Shown here: one piece after another, positions 62,815-64,000 of the stretch
Position numbering within the stretch: position 1 is the first letter of the stretch
How the letters are laid out: every line of letters starts with the position of its first letter
From: Tenebrio molitor
Taxonomy: Eukaryota; Arthropoda; Insecta; Coleoptera; Tenebrionidae
NCBI RefSeq assembly: GCF_963966145.1
Contig: NC_091046.1
Coordinates: 24,676,001-24,740,000 of the forward strand
Length of the DNA stretch: 64,000 bases
Direction of reading: 5' to 3'
Made by a program: the position numbers and the translations under genes
Notes under the pieces: model-generated
Told to the model about the DNA's origin: nothing
The model's input: only the letters and a program-made list of their open reading frames with translations
Database searches by the model: none

Positions 62815-62950
62815 ATAGTAGATTACATACCGAGATGGAAAGTGTTTCATTCCTGTCGAGAGCTAAGATAGTTTACCAAGGCGTAGCCGAGGTGAACTAA
62901 TGCTCGAGACAGGAATGAAATACATTCCCACCGAAGTTTGTATACTATTT
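62815..62950. repeat. hairpin palindrome with CG-rich loop
   Basis: TACATACCGAGATGG and TGTTTCATTCCTGTCGAGAG on the left pair with CTCGAGACAGGAATGAAATA and CCACCGAAGTTTGTAT on the right. The loop is CCAAGGCGTAGCCGAGGTG. Confidence 0.92.
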
Positions 62951-63047
62951 TATTCGGAATCATTAAATTTTTAGCAAATAAACAATTAATTTGATGCAGT
63001 TTTATTTCTACTGTTTTTCGACTTTCAGTAAGTACGCCACTGGAAAA

Positions 63048-63142
63048 ACCTTATAATAGGGCGGAAAGTGGCCTATTACTGACCAACAGAGGGAAGTAAA
63101 GATGAAAAGGAATGGTTAACTTTCCGCCCTCGTATAAGGTTA
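63048..63142. repeat. hairpin palindrome
   Basis: AACCTTATAATAGGGCGGAA on the left and TTCCGCCCTCGTATAAGGTT on the right. Loop about 55 bases. Confidence 0.88.
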
Positions 63143-63452
63143 GGAATGTGCATATTACAATAAGATTCCGAATAAAAATTTTATTTGAAAATCGCACGAC
63201 ACTTAAAAATAGCCAATGGAAAAACAGAATTCGGTGCAGTTTCTATAACAATATAAAGATTTCCTGGAAATTTTTTGCACCTAGCTAACCCAACATGAAA
63301 TTAATAAGTGGAATTTTTTTCAGCCAATCAAAATCATTTATTTATTAAAAATCTTAAATTTTTTTCCGTTGTCAAGGATAATTCTGTTATACAACTTGAT
63401 TTTTTTTGTCAGAAATTTATAATTTAAGAAGCGTAATGTCCGTGTCGTTGCG

Positions 63453-63600
63453 AATATGCCCTCGTGCATTGATTAATATCCGGAAATTTTATTCTTTCTT
63501 ATGCATTTCCAAAACGTAATTAATTAGCCCGAGTGGAACACGTTTTGGAAATGCGTTCGAAAAAATTTCCGGAAATAATCAATGCACTTGGGATATTATA
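63453..63600. repeat. hairpin palindrome, ends shared with 51096-51296
   Basis: AATATGCCCTCGTGCATTGA and TATCCGGAAATTTT on the left pair with AAAATTTCCGGAAATAATC and AATGCACTTGGGATATTATA on the right. GCATTTCCAAAACGT / ACGTTTTGGAAATGC lie inside, and the loop carries GCCCGAGTGG. Confidence 0.92.
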
Positions 63601-64000
63601 AGTGAAAACATTGAATCATACGATACTACGAGTATAATAGTTATTTTTGTAATTTGCCTAAATTTTGATTCTCTAATAGATATAAACTAGGCAAAAATGA
63701 ATAGGAAATTTTTGCATTTTTGAATTTTTTATAAATGCAGTTTAAAATTTGTAATGAAATGTGTTAGAAATATAAATATATACACATTAAATGTAATGTT
63801 TCAAGTACTTGTAACATTTTAAATGTATCTAGTGTTTAAGAATACGTGGGAGGATTGGGGCAATAATTTTGCTTTCCATGAAAAATTGTGGAATTCCCTA
63901 TTCATTTTGGCCTAGTTTATTAACGAACGCGACGTCATCATCTGGGATGTCCTTATAGCCATTATTTCACAGAACATTTTACGAAAATTTTTAGGTTGGC
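63601..64000. other. intron, no gene seen
   Basis: AT-rich end of the window. TTTTGATTCTCTAATAG... to ...GGGAATTCCC-like pairs (CTAGGCAAAAATGAATAGGA near 63689 and TTCATTTTGGCCTAG near 63902) hint at an inverted-repeat element at about 63685-63920. Confidence 0.4.

Overview
The window is AT-rich animal nuclear DNA, most likely from an insect. The reasons are GT-AG introns of up to about 19 kb, transposable elements of arthropod type (DUF4817-type Tc1/mariner transposases, many TA-flanked MITEs, piggyBac, a short-LTR Ty3/gypsy-like element) and no prokaryotic gene organisation. The species cannot be named from the sequence.

One host gene dominates. A plasma-membrane Na+/H+ exchanger of the SLC9A1-5 / insect Nhe2 type runs right to left on the minus strand. 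Eleven constitutive exons and one probable alternative exon can be placed by splice sites and reading phase: 60355-60621, 53929-54382, 34670-34887, 30225-30517, 30095-30165, 29726-29938, 19788-19926, 19595-19738, 5295-5364, 5129-5224, 4554-4711 (alternative C-terminal or cassette exon) and 1812-1976. All junction phases agree except that further tail exons may lie in the 5365-19594 intron. The 5' end (signal region and first membrane segments) lies beyond position 64000, and the 3' end lies left of position 1 for the isoform that uses the 1812-1976 exon.

The introns are full of transposons. The 5.4-19.6 kb intron holds a GC-rich, purine-skewed island (5.8-7.9 kb), a Harbinger-like element (8.6-10.9 kb) and a nested stack. 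An approximately 8.1 kb inverted-repeat element (11403-19548) contains a second TIR element (11822-17504). That one contains a 3.1 kb LTR retrotransposon (12058-15141) and a 1.35 kb palindrome (15312-16665). The LTR element has two long open frames, Gag and protease-acidic linker-integrase tail, but lacks reverse transcriptase, RNase H and the integrase core.

The 19.9-34 kb stretch has fold-back elements, a piggyBac remnant and a DUF4817 fragment. At 35-51 kb there are Tc1/mariner remnants. These include a transposase split by a non-LTR retrotransposon and a fold-back element with readable target duplications, a DD41D-type transposase pseudogene, and a THAP-domain (P-element-like) pseudogene split by two abutting MITEs. 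The 51-64 kb part holds more MITEs and a short tyrosine-recombinase-like (KIAA1958/Crypton-type) N-terminus flanked by hairpins.

A recurring structure across the window is a class of roughly 90-200 bp hairpins. Their arms are mostly unrelated in sequence, but their loops share a CG-rich motif of the form CGnAGC.CGAGG. They are the least explained feature here. Apart from the exchanger, no intact host gene was found.
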